NCBI RefSeq assembly: GCF_019972835.1 | Contig: NZ_BPPB01000001.1 | Span: forward strand, 1-64,000 | Direction of reading: 5' to 3' | DNA: 64,000 bases | Source: Lactobacillus laiwuensis | Lineage (GTDB): Bacteria; Bacillota; Bacilli; Lactobacillales; Lactobacillaceae | Part shown: positions 41,844 to 51,286 of the stretch, piece after piece | Position numbering within the stretch: the stretch's first letter is position 1 | How the letters are laid out: the number at the start of each line of letters is the position of its first letter | Notes under the pieces: model-generated | The model's database searches: none | Told to the model about the DNA's origin: nothing | The model's input: the letters and a program-made list of their open reading frames with translations, nothing else | Translations under genes and position numbers: made by a program

Positions 41844-43032
41844 TTTGGCTAAAAGAAGACTGCAGGAAAATTTAAGCCAATCTTTAAAATATCTAGTTTT
41901 GGTTTTTAATGATTTCTTTATCTTGGCTCTGATTTTTCTTTTTGGAGCGCTCATGTTCTGGTACGCACAGGCAATGAAAAGCATGCCTGAAAGTTTGTGG
42001 TACTACCGTCCACTAGTTGGCATTTTGCTATGGCTGCCACTATTAATAGGCAAACTGGTAACTTTGCTAAAACCAGCTGATTTACAATTTTTACTGCCCG
42101 AAGATGAAAACTTAGCATCATATTTGCAACCAATGTTAATTTACAGCTTGATTGTACCTACAATCTGCTTGGTTTTAATGGCAGGGATTATATTTCCTTT
42201 TGCCACGATCAAGGCAAAGATTGGACTGTTAGATTATATTTTCGCTGTTTTTGCTGTGTTTTTATCCAAAGTGCTGCAGCTTAAAGTTATGGAATATAAT
42301 TTATACTTTAACCGTAAGATTTCCATCTTAATTTTAAATATCCTTTTCCTGCTTTTGCTGGGTTGGGGAATGTTTAAACCACAGAGCATGATCATAATCG
42401 CAATTTTGCTAGCTGCTGCTGTTTTTATTTTAGTTTTGAAGCCGCTGCATGCAGCTCTTTTTGACTGGCAATATGCTGTGGGGCAAGAAGAAAAGCGCAA
42501 AAATGTTGTTTACAACGCTTTTAGTATGTTCACAGACGTTAAAGAAAGACAGACCAACATTAAAAGACGGAAATATTTGGATTTTTTATTGCCTAAAAAT
42601 TTAGCGTCAGAAAATCCGCATAAATTTTTGTATCGCCGTTCAGTGCTTAGAAACCCCGAAAATATCAATTTAATAGTGCGGATGACTGCTTTTGCAGTTT
42701 TAATTTCCTGGCTGGTACAAAATTGGGTTTGGGCATTATGTTTATCATGCTTAGTAGTCTTTTTAACTATTTACCAGTTAATACCAATGGTTGATGAATT
42801 CGATAACAATATCATGTATCGTGTTTATCCAATTGAGCGTACCGATCGGGGATTAGATTTAGTATCCGCATTAGCAGGAATATTATTAGCTCAATGGCTT
42901 ATAATCAGTATTTCCTGGCTGATTACTTTACCAATTAATTTACACTTATTTGTGGCAATGGGATGTTTAGTTGTTTTCAGCTGGGGCGTATTAAGGTTAT
43001 ACTTACCTGCAAAAGTAAAGAAAAGGAAGTAG
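41836..43032 (+). CDS. ecsB: ABC transporter permease EcsB
   Basis: A 398-residue membrane protein with about seven to eight hydrophobic segments and the basic cytoplasmic loop QEEKRKNVVYNAFSMFTDV (about 214-232) characteristic of EcsB. It forms the membrane part for the adjacent EcsA ATPase. Its start overlaps the ecsA 3' end. trmB follows 8 bp after the stop, so both may be transcribed together. Confidence 0.88.
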   Translation: MRDLAKRRLQENLSQSLKYLVLVFNDFFILALIFLFGALMFWYAQAMKSMPESLWYYRPLVGILLWLPLLIGKLVTLLKPADLQFLLPEDENLASYLQPMLIYSLIVPTICLVLMAGIIFPFATIKAKIGLLDYIFAVFAVFLSKVLQLKVMEYNLYFNRKISILILNILFLLLLGWGMFKPQSMIIIAILLAAAVFILVLKPLHAALFDWQYAVGQEEKRKNVVYNAFSMFTDVKERQTNIKRRKYLDFLLPKNLASENPHKFLYRRSVLRNPENINLIVRMTAFAVLISWLVQNWVWALCLSCLVVFLTIYQLIPMVDEFDNNIMYRVYPIERTDRGLDLVSALAGILLAQWLIISISWLITLPINLHLFVAMGCLVVFSWGVLRLYLPAKVKKRK

Positions 43033-43040
43033 CAAAATAG

Positions 43041-43700
43041 ATGAGATTACGTAACAAGCCGTGGGCTGTAAAGCTGGTACAAGATCATCCGGAAAGTGTG
43101 ATTGATCGACCAGATCCAAGTCAAAGAATTGATTGGTCAAAACGGTTTGCAGATACTTCAAGACCACTAGAAATTGAAGTAGGTCCTGGAAAAGGAAAAT
43201 TTATTACCACAATGGCAGAAGAGCATCCCGAAAAGAATTTTGTTGCTCTGGAATTGCAAATGACAGCAGCTGGCATGATTTTACGGACGAAATTAGCAAA
43301 AGATTTGTCTAATTTACAAATTTTATGTGCTGATGCTGCTAATATTGACACTTTTTTTGATGCTCACAGAGCAAGTAAAATATATTTGAATTTTAGTGAT
43401 CCTTGGCCTAAAACTAGACATGAAAAAAGGCGGTTAACTTACAAGACTTTTTTACAAAAATATCAGACCGTCTTGCAAGAAAATGGTCAATTAGAATTTA
43501 AAACTGATAATGCTGGACTTTTTGCCTATTCACTTGAAAGTATGAATAATTTTGGGATGCACTTTGATTTTGTCTCGGTCGATCTTCATCATGAAAAAGA
43601 TGAAATAGTCAGTGCCAATATTGAAACTGAATATGAACACAAATTTGCGGCTCAGGGTAATCCAATTTATGCTCTGCATGCAGATTTTGGGGTAAAATAA
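43041..43700 (+). CDS. trmB: tRNA (guanine-N7-)-methyltransferase
   Basis: A 219-residue methyltransferase that modifies G46 of tRNA. The SAM-binding loop is EIEVGPGKGKF (about 45-55), the family signature is NFSDPWPKTRHEKRRL (about 115-130), and the C-terminus carries TEYEHKFAAQGNPIY. It follows ecsB by 8 bp and precedes the thioredoxin gene, as in related lactobacilli. Confidence 0.95.
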   Translation: MRLRNKPWAVKLVQDHPESVIDRPDPSQRIDWSKRFADTSRPLEIEVGPGKGKFITTMAEEHPEKNFVALELQMTAAGMILRTKLAKDLSNLQILCADAANIDTFFDAHRASKIYLNFSDPWPKTRHEKRRLTYKTFLQKYQTVLQENGQLEFKTDNAGLFAYSLESMNNFGMHFDFVSVDLHHEKDEIVSANIETEYEHKFAAQGNPIYALHADFGVK

Positions 43701-43735
43701 TTAAATAAGAGTAAGGATTGAGAGGTTTTTTCAAA

Positions 43736-44056
43736 ATGGAACAAATAAAAGAATTGAATAAAGATAAATTAGACTCTATTACCAAAAATGGTCGCGTAGT
43801 TTTGGAATTTTCAGCAGGTTGGTGCCCTGACTGTCGTTTTTTAGATCCGTTCATGCCAGAAATCGAAAAAGATTTTTCCGATAGCAAATTTTATCAAATT
43901 GATCGTGATGGCTCAGTTGACCTAGCTAAGGAAATGAATATCATGGGTATTCCTTCCTTTGTGGTCTACCAAGATGGTGAAGAAATTGGTAGACTAGTTA
44001 ATAAGGATCGTAAAACTAAAGATGAGGTTGAAAGCTTTTTACGGTCACTTGACTAA
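43736..44056 (+). CDS. Thioredoxin-family protein
   Basis: A 106-residue cytoplasmic protein with the redox motif WCPDC (C30, C33), which differs from the classical WCGPC, and a conserved cis-proline region MGIPSFVVY. It probably acts in thiol exchange. ATG 43736 is preferred over a TTG at 43718 because GAGAGG stands 10 nt upstream and the residues before the ATG match nothing. It lies between trmB and ytpR. Confidence 0.88.
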   Translation: MEQIKELNKDKLDSITKNGRVVLEFSAGWCPDCRFLDPFMPEIEKDFSDSKFYQIDRDGSVDLAKEMNIMGIPSFVVYQDGEEIGRLVNKDRKTKDEVESFLRSLD

Positions 44057-44077
44057 GTGAAAGAGGATTATTGATTC

Positions 44078-44725
44078 ATGATTACTAGTATTAATAAAAG
44101 AAGTTATCCTAATACCTTGATTGTAATTTTAGGTCAAGACAAGGGTAAAAGTGCATATGACGAAAAAGGTGATGTTACACGCATTACTGATGAAAAGGGT
44201 AATGTTACCGGTTATAACTTTTTTAACGTTGATCAACTAATTGACTATGATAAGTTACCAGATGGACAAGTTAAGTTGTCAAATGATGATTTAACTGCTT
44301 TAAATGAAAAACTGGCAGAAGTTGGTTTTACTGATAAACTTGTCTATGGCAAGCCAACACTTGTTTATGGCTATGTCAAAAGTTGTGAGAAACATCCCGA
44401 TTCTGATCATTTACATGTTACACAAGTTGATGTGGGCAATGGTGAAGAACATCAAATTGTCTGTGGTGCACCTAATATTGCGCAGGGACAAAAAGTGGTT
44501 GTTGCCTTGCCAGGTACTTTGATGCCTAATGGCCAAGTGATTTGGCCAGGTCAACTCCGTCATGTGGATTCCTATGGTATGATTTGTTCTGCTCGCGAAT
44601 TGGGTTTAGCTCATGCACCGCAAAAGCGCGGAATTATAGTAGTTCCTAATGAATTTACTGTTGGAGAGGCCTTTGATTCCGAAAAGTGTGATGAACTTTT
44701 AGCAAGCGGTCAGATTACTTTATAA
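44078..44725 (+). CDS. ytpR: YtpR-family tRNA-binding domain protein
   Basis: A 215-residue protein. The N-terminal part (DUF4479-like) is followed by an OB-fold tRNA-binding domain of the EMAP/CsaA/PheT type: GYVKSCEKHPDSDHLHVTQV (about 98-117), ICGAPNI-type text (VCGAPNI) and the SAREL motif. It resembles the stand-alone paralogue of the PheT N-terminal domain. Its molecular role is unclear. A terminator follows at 44732-44763. Confidence 0.9.
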   Translation: MITSINKRSYPNTLIVILGQDKGKSAYDEKGDVTRITDEKGNVTGYNFFNVDQLIDYDKLPDGQVKLSNDDLTALNEKLAEVGFTDKLVYGKPTLVYGYVKSCEKHPDSDHLHVTQVDVGNGEEHQIVCGAPNIAQGQKVVVALPGTLMPNGQVIWPGQLRHVDSYGMICSARELGLAHAPQKRGIIVVPNEFTVGEAFDSEKCDELLASGQITL

Positions 44726-44731
44726 CACTGA

Positions 44732-44763
44732 GGACTTTATCAGGTTTTGGTAAGGTCTTTTTT
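44732..44763 (+). terminator. Terminator of the ecsA-to-ytpR unit
   Basis: GACTTTATC pairs with GGTAAGGTC (two G-T pairs) around a short loop and leads into a T-run of six. It lies 7 bp after the ytpR stop. Confidence 0.8.
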
Positions 44764-44902
44764 GTTGCAAAAAGAATGTCAATTGCATTAGTTGTTTTAT
44801 CGTCATATTGCTAAAATTTGATTGCAATTTTTTGATGATCCTGCTTTTTGGACTCAGTAATGGTAAAATAAACTGCAATGATAAAATTTTGGAGTTCAGT
44901 AA

Positions 44903-46213
44903 ATGTTAGATAAAAATAAGCAAATTTGGTTTATCGGAATTAAAGGAACTGGAATGGCTTCTTTAGCTTTAGTGTTAAATGATTTAGGTTTTAACGTAGC
45001 TGGCAGCGATATTAAAAAGTATACTTTTACCCAAGAACCGCTAAAAAAAGCTGGTATTGAAGTTAAAGAATTTAGCGCGAATAATATTAAAAATTCAGGA
45101 CAAATTATCGTTAAAGGAAATGCGTTTAAAGATGACAATGTAGAAGTAAAAACTTGTGAAAATAAGAACATTACCTGGCAAAGTTATCCTGATACAGTCG
45201 AAGAAATTATCAAAATGCATACAAGCATTGGTGTTTCGGGAACTCATGGTAAAACTTCTACTACAGGCCTTTTAGCTCATGTATTGGGTGAAGCTGCACC
45301 CACTTCCTATTTAATAGGTGACGGTGAGGGCAAGGGTGTTAAGGATTCTCGTTTCTTTGTCTATGAAGCAGATGAATATCGACGTCATTTCTTAGCCTAT
45401 CATCCAGATTATCAAATTATGACTAACATTGATTTTGATCATCCGGATTATTTTAAGGATCAGGCTGATTATACTTCAGCTTTTCAAACTGCAGCAGATC
45501 AGACTAAAAAAGGACTATTTGTCTGGGGTGGTAATGAAAGATTGAGAGACTTGCATTCTGATGTTCTCAAATATACTTATGGTTTTGAAGATAATGACGA
45601 TTTTCAAGCTGTCAATATTAGAAGAACAACTGAAGGATCGACCTTTACGGTTATGACTCATGGCAAAAAAGTTGGTGAGTTTGAAATACATCTTTTTGGT
45701 GATCACAATATTTTAAATACCACAGCTGTGATTGCTGTTGCCTACACCGAAAAGATTCCTGTAGCTGATATTCAAAAAGGTCTACTTACTTATCAAGGTG
45801 CAAAACGTCGTTTTTCTGAAAAAGATTTCGGTGATATCAATATTATTGATGATTATGCTCACCATCCAACTGAAATGAGAGCAACAATTCAGGCTGCACG
45901 ACAAAAGTTCCCACAAAAGAAATTAGTTGTCGTATTCCAACCACATACTTTTTCCAGAACGAAGAAATATGCGCAAGATTTTGTAGAAATATTGCGTGAT
46001 GTAGACAAGGCTTATGTGACTCCGATTTATGCTTCAGCAAGAGAGGCCAATGGAGATATTTCAAGTAGTGATTTAGTTGCTAAAATCCCTGGTTCTGAAG
46101 TGATAGATCTTGATAACATTGCAGATCTTGCTCAAAACAGAAATAGTGTGATCGTCTTTATGGGGGCTGGCGACATTCAGAAATATGAAGATGCTTTAGA
46201 AAAGTTACTGTAA
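44903..46213 (+). CDS. murC: UDP-N-acetylmuramate--L-alanine ligase
   Basis: A 436-residue Mur ligase that adds the first amino acid of the peptidoglycan stem peptide. Motifs are FIGIKGTGMASLA (about 9-21, nucleotide-binding), the ATP-binding loop SGTHGKTST (about 113-121), EADEYRRHF (about 154-162) and the C-terminal DDYAHHPTEMRA (about 315-326). GGAG precedes the ATG. It is a single gene, as usual in lactobacilli. Confidence 0.96.
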   Translation: MLDKNKQIWFIGIKGTGMASLALVLNDLGFNVAGSDIKKYTFTQEPLKKAGIEVKEFSANNIKNSGQIIVKGNAFKDDNVEVKTCENKNITWQSYPDTVEEIIKMHTSIGVSGTHGKTSTTGLLAHVLGEAAPTSYLIGDGEGKGVKDSRFFVYEADEYRRHFLAYHPDYQIMTNIDFDHPDYFKDQADYTSAFQTAADQTKKGLFVWGGNERLRDLHSDVLKYTYGFEDNDDFQAVNIRRTTEGSTFTVMTHGKKVGEFEIHLFGDHNILNTTAVIAVAYTEKIPVADIQKGLLTYQGAKRRFSEKDFGDINIIDDYAHHPTEMRATIQAARQKFPQKKLVVVFQPHTFSRTKKYAQDFVEILRDVDKAYVTPIYASAREANGDISSSDLVAKIPGSEVIDLDNIADLAQNRNSVIVFMGAGDIQKYEDALEKLL

Positions 46214-46224
46214 TTTAACTTTAT

Positions 46225-46250
46225 AGCTTTACTAGAATTCTAGTAAAGCT
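46225..46250. repeat. Perfect 26-bp palindrome after murC
   Basis: AGCTTTACTAGAA is followed directly by its reverse complement TTCTAGTAAAGCT. It lies 11 bp after the murC stop. No T-run follows, so it is a poor intrinsic terminator, but RNA would fold into a strong stem. It may stabilise the murC mRNA or serve as a protein-binding dyad. Confidence 0.75.
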
Positions 46251-46251
46251 A

Positions 46252-46440
46252 GATACACCACACCACAATTTGATGAAGCAACTGATCGCAAAAAGAACTT
46301 CACAATCTTTTATATTGGCTGATTCTAGCAAGTTTGGCGTATCTTCAAATGTTCAGGCTTTAGAATTAAAAGACGCAATCCTAATTTCTAATGATAATGA
46401 CTCTCAAATTGCTAAAGAAACAAAGATTATTTGTCCGTAA
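46252..46440 (+). pseudogene. C-terminal remnant of a DeoR-family regulator
   Basis: The frame that includes ATG 46273 runs for 55 codons to TAA at 46438-46440. Its text includes AKRTSQSFILADSSKFG (about residues 6-22) followed by LELKDAILISND, which is the C-terminal part of DeoR-family sugar regulators (the DSSKFG sugar-phosphate-binding segment). Upstream in frame only about seven more residues remain before the palindrome, so the helix-turn-helix and most of the sensor domain are missing. No ribosome binding site is seen. It is too short to be functional and is best read as gene decay. Confidence 0.65.
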
Positions 46441-46477
46441 CTAAAACATAAAAGTTAATTAAGATTATATTTAGTAG

Positions 46478-46511
46478 AAACATCAAACCCAATAGGAGTT
46501 TGATGTTTTTG
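46478..46511 (+). terminator. Terminator after the DeoR remnant
   Basis: AAACATCAAAC and GTTTGATGTTT form a stem of 11 bp around CCAATAGGA, followed by TTTTT. It lies 37 bp beyond the remnant stop and shields polA from upstream transcription. The stretch from 46512 to 46694 holds only the polA leader. Confidence 0.85.
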
Positions 46512-46694
46512 TTTAAAAAAGTTCTAAAAAACCTATACAAAAAAGGGTAATAAGCAAAAAGTAAGTTGTTAATTTAAAGTTGATAAACGAAATTTAACCA
46601 TTTTGTTAAAAAATCAGTATTATGCAAGATCCATGGAAAAACTGTTAAAATGGTAGTTGAATAAAGAAACTTGGTTTAATTGTAAGGAGATCAA

Positions 46695-49373
46695 ATGGCT
46701 GATAAAAAATTACTTTTAATTGATGGTAATTCAGTTGCCTTTCGTGCTTTCTATGCACTATACCGCCAACTTGAAAATTTCAGAAATCCTGAAGGATTGC
46801 ATACTAACGCCATTTATACGTTTAAAAACATGCTTGATGTTGTATTAAACGATGTCGAGCCTGACTATGTTTTGGTTGCTTTTGATGCGGGCAAAACTAC
46901 TTTTAGAAACAAGATGTATGCGGATTATAAAGGCGGTAGACAAAAGACTCCATCAGAATTATCTGAACAACTGCCATATATTCAGGAGCTTTTGCATGAT
47001 TTGGGCTTGTCCACATATGAACTTGATAACTATGAAGCCGATGATATTATTGGCACTTTTGTCACTAAAGGAGAAAAGGCAGGCTTTAAAATTACTGTGG
47101 TCACAGGAGACAAAGATTTAACACAACTAGCTTCACCTCAAACAACAGTTATGGTTACTAAGTCTGGTGTCCTTAATTTAGAGTCATACACACCAGAGCA
47201 CATGAAAGAAGTTAACGGTGTTACTCCAACAGAATTTATTGATATGAAAGCATTAATGGGTGATAATTCTGATAATTACCCTGGTGTGACTAAAATTGGG
47301 CCCAAAAAGGCTTCACAACTTATCCAGGAATATGGTTCTGTAGAAAACCTTTATGATCATGTAGATGAAATGAAACCTTCTAAAATGAAGGAAAATTTGA
47401 TTAATGATAAAGACAAGGCTCTTTTAGGAAAAAAATTAGCTACTATTGATCGTCATGCTCCTTTAACCATTGGGATTGATGATGTTAAAAGGCGTGAAGT
47501 AGATTATCAAAAATTGCGTAGATTCTATGAAAGAATGAATTTCCGGAAGTTTTTGAGTGAACTAAATCCGGATGGAGAAAGTCAACCACAAGGTCAGTCT
47601 GAAAAGGCAAATGCTAAAGCAGTTGCTTTTACCGAACTTAAAGAAAATGATATCAATAATTTTGCTGTTACTGATGGTCAAACTATTACTTTTTATCTGG
47701 GAATGCTTGGTGCTAACTATCATTTAGCCAAGTTTGTTGGCTTTGCTTTAAAAATTGATCAAAAAATATTTGTTAGCCGCAACGTCGAGCTTTTAAAGGA
47801 AAATAAACTTAAAAACTTACTTGAGAGTGATAAAGTTTCTAAAAACGTGTTTGACCTAAAAAGAACAACTGTAGGTTTGAACCGATTGGGTATTCAAGCT
47901 CGCAACATTGATTATGATATGCTACTTGCTTCATATTTGATTAATAATGAAAACAATTCTGACGATATGGGTGAAATCTGTCGTATGTACGGCGATAATT
48001 CGGTTAAAAGCGATTATGATGTTTATGGCAAAGGTAAGAGCGTTCATATTCCGGAAGATGATCAAGTTTTGTTTAACCATTTAGCTGGTAAAATAGCAGC
48101 TATTGAAAATCTAAAAGAGACATTACTGGCAAAATTAAAAGAGCATGAGCAGGATGATCTTTATGCCAACATTGAAATACCAGTTGCAAGAGTTTTGTCA
48201 GTCATGGAAATAAATGGTATTAAGGTCCAAGCTAATACTTTGACTGAGCTGCAAGATGAATTTGCGGTTGACCTCAAGAAAATGGAACAACAAATTTATG
48301 ATGAAGCTGGTGAAGAATTTAATATTAATTCTCCTAAGCAATTGGGTCATATTTTGTTTGAAAAGATGGGCTTGAAGCCAATTAAAAAGACCAAAACTGG
48401 CTATTCAACTTCTGTTGATGTTTTAAACCAGTTAAAGGATGAGAATCCTATCATTGAGCAAATTTTGACTTACAGACAAATTGCTAAAATTCAATCTACC
48501 TATGTTAATGGCTTGCTAGATGTTATCCAAAAAGATGGTCGCGTTCACACCAGGTATTTACAAACCTTGACCGCTACTGGTCGCTTGTCCTCAGTTGACC
48601 CTAATTTACAAAATATTCCTACCAGAACGGAAGAAGGAAAGCAAATTAGAAAAGCTTTTGTGCCTAGTGAACCAGACGGTTATATTTTCTCATGTGATTA
48701 TTCTCAAATTGAATTGCGAGTTTTGGCACAAGTTTCCGGTGATGAACAGATGCAGGAAGCTTTTAGAACGGGTTATGATATCCACGCTCATACGGCAATG
48801 CGCATTTTTCATCTCAAATCAACCGATGATGTGACACCGCTAATGCGGCGTAGAGCTAAAGCAGTTAATTTCGGTATTGTATACGGTATCTCTGATTATG
48901 GCTTGTCTAAGAATCTTAATATTAGCCGTAAAAAGGCTAAGGAGTTTATTGATAATTACTTTGAGCAGTATCCGCAAGTTAAAGAATATATGAATAAAGC
49001 TGTGCAAGTGGCACGTGAAAAAGGTTATGCCGAGACAATAATGCATAGAAGACGTTATTTACCAGACATTCATGCTAAAAATTATAACGTCCGTTCATTT
49101 GCCGAAAGGACAGCCATCAATTCTCCTATTCAAGGTTCAGCTGCAGATATAATCAAAATTGCGATGATTAACATGCAGAAAAAGTTGGATGAATTGCATT
49201 TAAAGACTAAAATGGTGGTTCAGGTGCATGATGAATTAATTTTTGATGTACCAAAGGATGAATTAGAAACAATTAAAAAAATTGTGCCGGAAGTTATGCA
49301 ATCCGCTGTAAGACTTGATATACCTCTTGTAGCTGACTCTGGATATGGTCATAACTGGTTTGATGCGAAGTAA
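46695..49373 (+). CDS. polA: DNA polymerase I
   Basis: An 892-residue repair polymerase. The N-terminal 5' nuclease domain (about 1-290) has YEADDIIGT and TGDKDLTQL metal-binding text; a middle domain corresponds to the 3' exonuclease but no acidic catalytic set is apparent, as in other Firmicutes; the polymerase domain carries motif A DYSQIELRVLA (near 668), motif B RRRAKAVNFGIVYG and motif C QVHDELIFD (near 843). It fills gaps and removes RNA primers. It leads a plus-strand unit with mutM, coaE, nrdR, dnaB and dnaI. Confidence 0.97.
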   Translation: MADKKLLLIDGNSVAFRAFYALYRQLENFRNPEGLHTNAIYTFKNMLDVVLNDVEPDYVLVAFDAGKTTFRNKMYADYKGGRQKTPSELSEQLPYIQELLHDLGLSTYELDNYEADDIIGTFVTKGEKAGFKITVVTGDKDLTQLASPQTTVMVTKSGVLNLESYTPEHMKEVNGVTPTEFIDMKALMGDNSDNYPGVTKIGPKKASQLIQEYGSVENLYDHVDEMKPSKMKENLINDKDKALLGKKLATIDRHAPLTIGIDDVKRREVDYQKLRRFYERMNFRKFLSELNPDGESQPQGQSEKANAKAVAFTELKENDINNFAVTDGQTITFYLGMLGANYHLAKFVGFALKIDQKIFVSRNVELLKENKLKNLLESDKVSKNVFDLKRTTVGLNRLGIQARNIDYDMLLASYLINNENNSDDMGEICRMYGDNSVKSDYDVYGKGKSVHIPEDDQVLFNHLAGKIAAIENLKETLLAKLKEHEQDDLYANIEIPVARVLSVMEINGIKVQANTLTELQDEFAVDLKKMEQQIYDEAGEEFNINSPKQLGHILFEKMGLKPIKKTKTGYSTSVDVLNQLKDENPIIEQILTYRQIAKIQSTYVNGLLDVIQKDGRVHTRYLQTLTATGRLSSVDPNLQNIPTRTEEGKQIRKAFVPSEPDGYIFSCDYSQIELRVLAQVSGDEQMQEAFRTGYDIHAHTAMRIFHLKSTDDVTPLMRRRAKAVNFGIVYGISDYGLSKNLNISRKKAKEFIDNYFEQYPQVKEYMNKAVQVAREKGYAETIMHRRRYLPDIHAKNYNVRSFAERTAINSPIQGSAADIIKIAMINMQKKLDELHLKTKMVVQVHDELIFDVPKDELETIKKIVPEVMQSAVRLDIPLVADSGYGHNWFDAK

Positions 49374-49385
49374 GGAGTAATTTTA

Positions 49386-50216
49386 ATGCCCGAAATGCCG
49401 GAAGTTGAAACTGTCAGGCGGACTCTTCTTCCTCTTATCAAAGGGAAAACAATTAAAGAAGTAACTGTATGGTACCCCAAGATTATCACCGGAGATGCTA
49501 AAGAATTTGCAAAGCAGTTAACCGGAAAAAAGATTGAAAATATAGAGCGCTATGCTAAATATTTGCTAATTCGACTCAGTGACAATTTAACAATAGTGTC
49601 GCATTTACGCATGGAAGGTAAATATCGTTTAGTCAAAATAAATACAAAAAAGGATAAACACGACCACGTGCAGATCATTTTTAGCGATAATTCTGCTTTG
49701 CGCTACAATGATGTGCGTAAGTTCGGGCGCATGCAGTTGATTAAAACGGGAACCGAAAAAGAAAAAACTGGTATTGGCAAATTAGGTGCTGAACCCAACT
49801 CAGCAGCTTTTACTGTTTCTTATTTACAAACTGGTTTAGCTCGCAAAAAGAAAAATATTAAAAACACACTTCTTGACCAATCTATTGTTGCAGGTTTGGG
49901 CAATATCTATGTTGACGAGGTTTTGTGGGAAACAAAAATTCACCCGTTAAGTCAAGCCAATACCATTCCGACAAAAAAAGTGGCACAATTGCACGATAAT
50001 ATTAATTCGTTAATAGAATTGGCAATTGCTGAAAGAGGTACTACGGTTCATACTTACCTGGATGCAAACGGTAAGACAGGTGGTTTTCAAAAAATGTTGC
50101 AGGTTTATGGTCATAAAGGTGAGCCATGTGTACGGTGTGGTACCCCTCTTGAGAAAATTAAAGTAAATGGACGAGGTACGACATTTTGTCCTAAGTGTCA
50201 GGTGATTTATAAATGA
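49386..50216 (+). CDS. mutM: Formamidopyrimidine-DNA glycosylase
   Basis: A 276-residue base excision repair enzyme for oxidised purines. The N-terminus MPEMPEVET gives the catalytic proline and glutamate, LDQSIVAGLGNIYVDEVLW is the helix-two-turn-helix region, and the C-terminal zinc finger has CVRCGTPLEKI and FCPKCQ cysteines. coaE starts within its last codons (4-bp overlap), in a gene order conserved in lactobacilli. Confidence 0.96.
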   Translation: MPEMPEVETVRRTLLPLIKGKTIKEVTVWYPKIITGDAKEFAKQLTGKKIENIERYAKYLLIRLSDNLTIVSHLRMEGKYRLVKINTKKDKHDHVQIIFSDNSALRYNDVRKFGRMQLIKTGTEKEKTGIGKLGAEPNSAAFTVSYLQTGLARKKKNIKNTLLDQSIVAGLGNIYVDEVLWETKIHPLSQANTIPTKKVAQLHDNINSLIELAIAERGTTVHTYLDANGKTGGFQKMLQVYGHKGEPCVRCGTPLEKIKVNGRGTTFCPKCQVIYK

Positions 50217-50830
50217 CAAAAATTTTAGGCTTAACCGGTGGAATAGCCAGTGGTAAAAGCACTGCGGATGTTTTTTTTAGAGAAAAACAAATACCGGTTA
50301 TAGACTGCGATCAAATTGCTCACGATATCTTAAATAATGGCGAAAAAGGTTATGAACTAGTATTAAAGCAGTTTGGAAAGAGCATACTTAAGTCGGACCA
50401 AACTATTAATCGTTCAGCGTTAGGACAGATAGTTTTTGATGATGAAAAACAGCTTAAGACCTTAAATAGAATTACCCATCCGTTGATTTTTCAAGAAATA
50501 CAGGCTAAAATTGCGCTAAACAACCCGAGCAAAAATTCTTTGGTTGTTGTGGATGCACCAGTTTTGTTTGAAGCAAATGGTCAAAAATATTGCGACTTTA
50601 CCTTATTAATTGCAATACCTGAATCTCTGCAAATGAAGCGGTTAATGTTAAGGGATAATTTAAGTAAAGGTGCTGCTTTGAAGCGCATTCGTAGTCAGAT
50701 GCCCTTGTCCCAGAAAGAGAAATTAGCTGATTTTGTGATTAATAATACTGGTACAAAGCAAGATCTGAAATTCAAATTAGAACAGTTGCTTCTTGAAATA
50801 AAAGGGGAGGACTTATATGGAATGTCCTAA
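50213..50830 (+). CDS. coaE: Dephospho-CoA kinase
   Basis: A 205-residue kinase making CoA by phosphorylating dephospho-CoA. It has the P-loop GLTGGIASGKST (about 6-17), DCDQIAHDIL (about 33-42) and the CoA-binding-type DAPVLFE segment (about 114-120). It overlaps mutM by 4 bp and nrdR by 14 bp. Confidence 0.95.
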   Translation: MTKILGLTGGIASGKSTADVFFREKQIPVIDCDQIAHDILNNGEKGYELVLKQFGKSILKSDQTINRSALGQIVFDDEKQLKTLNRITHPLIFQEIQAKIALNNPSKNSLVVVDAPVLFEANGQKYCDFTLLIAIPESLQMKRLMLRDNLSKGAALKRIRSQMPLSQKEKLADFVINNTGTKQDLKFKLEQLLLEIKGEDLYGMS

Positions 50831-51284
50831 TTGTCATAAAAATGCATCAAAAGTCATTGATTCACGTCCAAGTGATGAAAATCGCGCAATTAGACGTCGG
50901 CGTGAATGCGAAAACTGCGGCTTTCGTTTTACCACGTTTGAACGAGTTGAAACTACTCCTTTACTAGTGATTAAGAATGACGGTACTCGTGAACCTTTTA
51001 ATCGTAAAAAAATTTTGCATGGCGTGATGGCAGCTGGTCAAAAGCGGCCAATATCAAGTACACAATTTGAAGAACTAGTTGACCATGTAGAAAACAAAAT
51101 TAGACAACAAGGGATTAGCGAGATTTCTTCGAAAAAGATTGGTCAACTGGTAATGGATGAGCTGGCAAAAATTGATGATGTTGCCTATATTCGTTTTGCT
51201 TCCATCTATCGTGAATTTAAAGACATGTCCAGCTTTATGAAAACAATGGAAGATATGATTGCAAAAAGGGAAAAGGGTAATTAA
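50817..51284 (+). CDS. nrdR: Transcriptional repressor NrdR
   Basis: A 155-residue repressor of ribonucleotide reductase genes. The N-terminal zinc ribbon has CPNC (residues 3-6) and CENCGFRF (about 31-38), followed by the ATP-cone domain with VIKNDGTREPFNRKKI (about 51-66). It senses dATP/ATP. It is encoded between coaE and dnaB, with 2 bp to dnaB. Confidence 0.95.
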   Translation: MECPNCHKNASKVIDSRPSDENRAIRRRRECENCGFRFTTFERVETTPLLVIKNDGTREPFNRKKILHGVMAAGQKRPISSTQFEELVDHVENKIRQQGISEISSKKIGQLVMDELAKIDDVAYIRFASIYREFKDMSSFMKTMEDMIAKREKGN

Positions 51285-51286
51285 TT

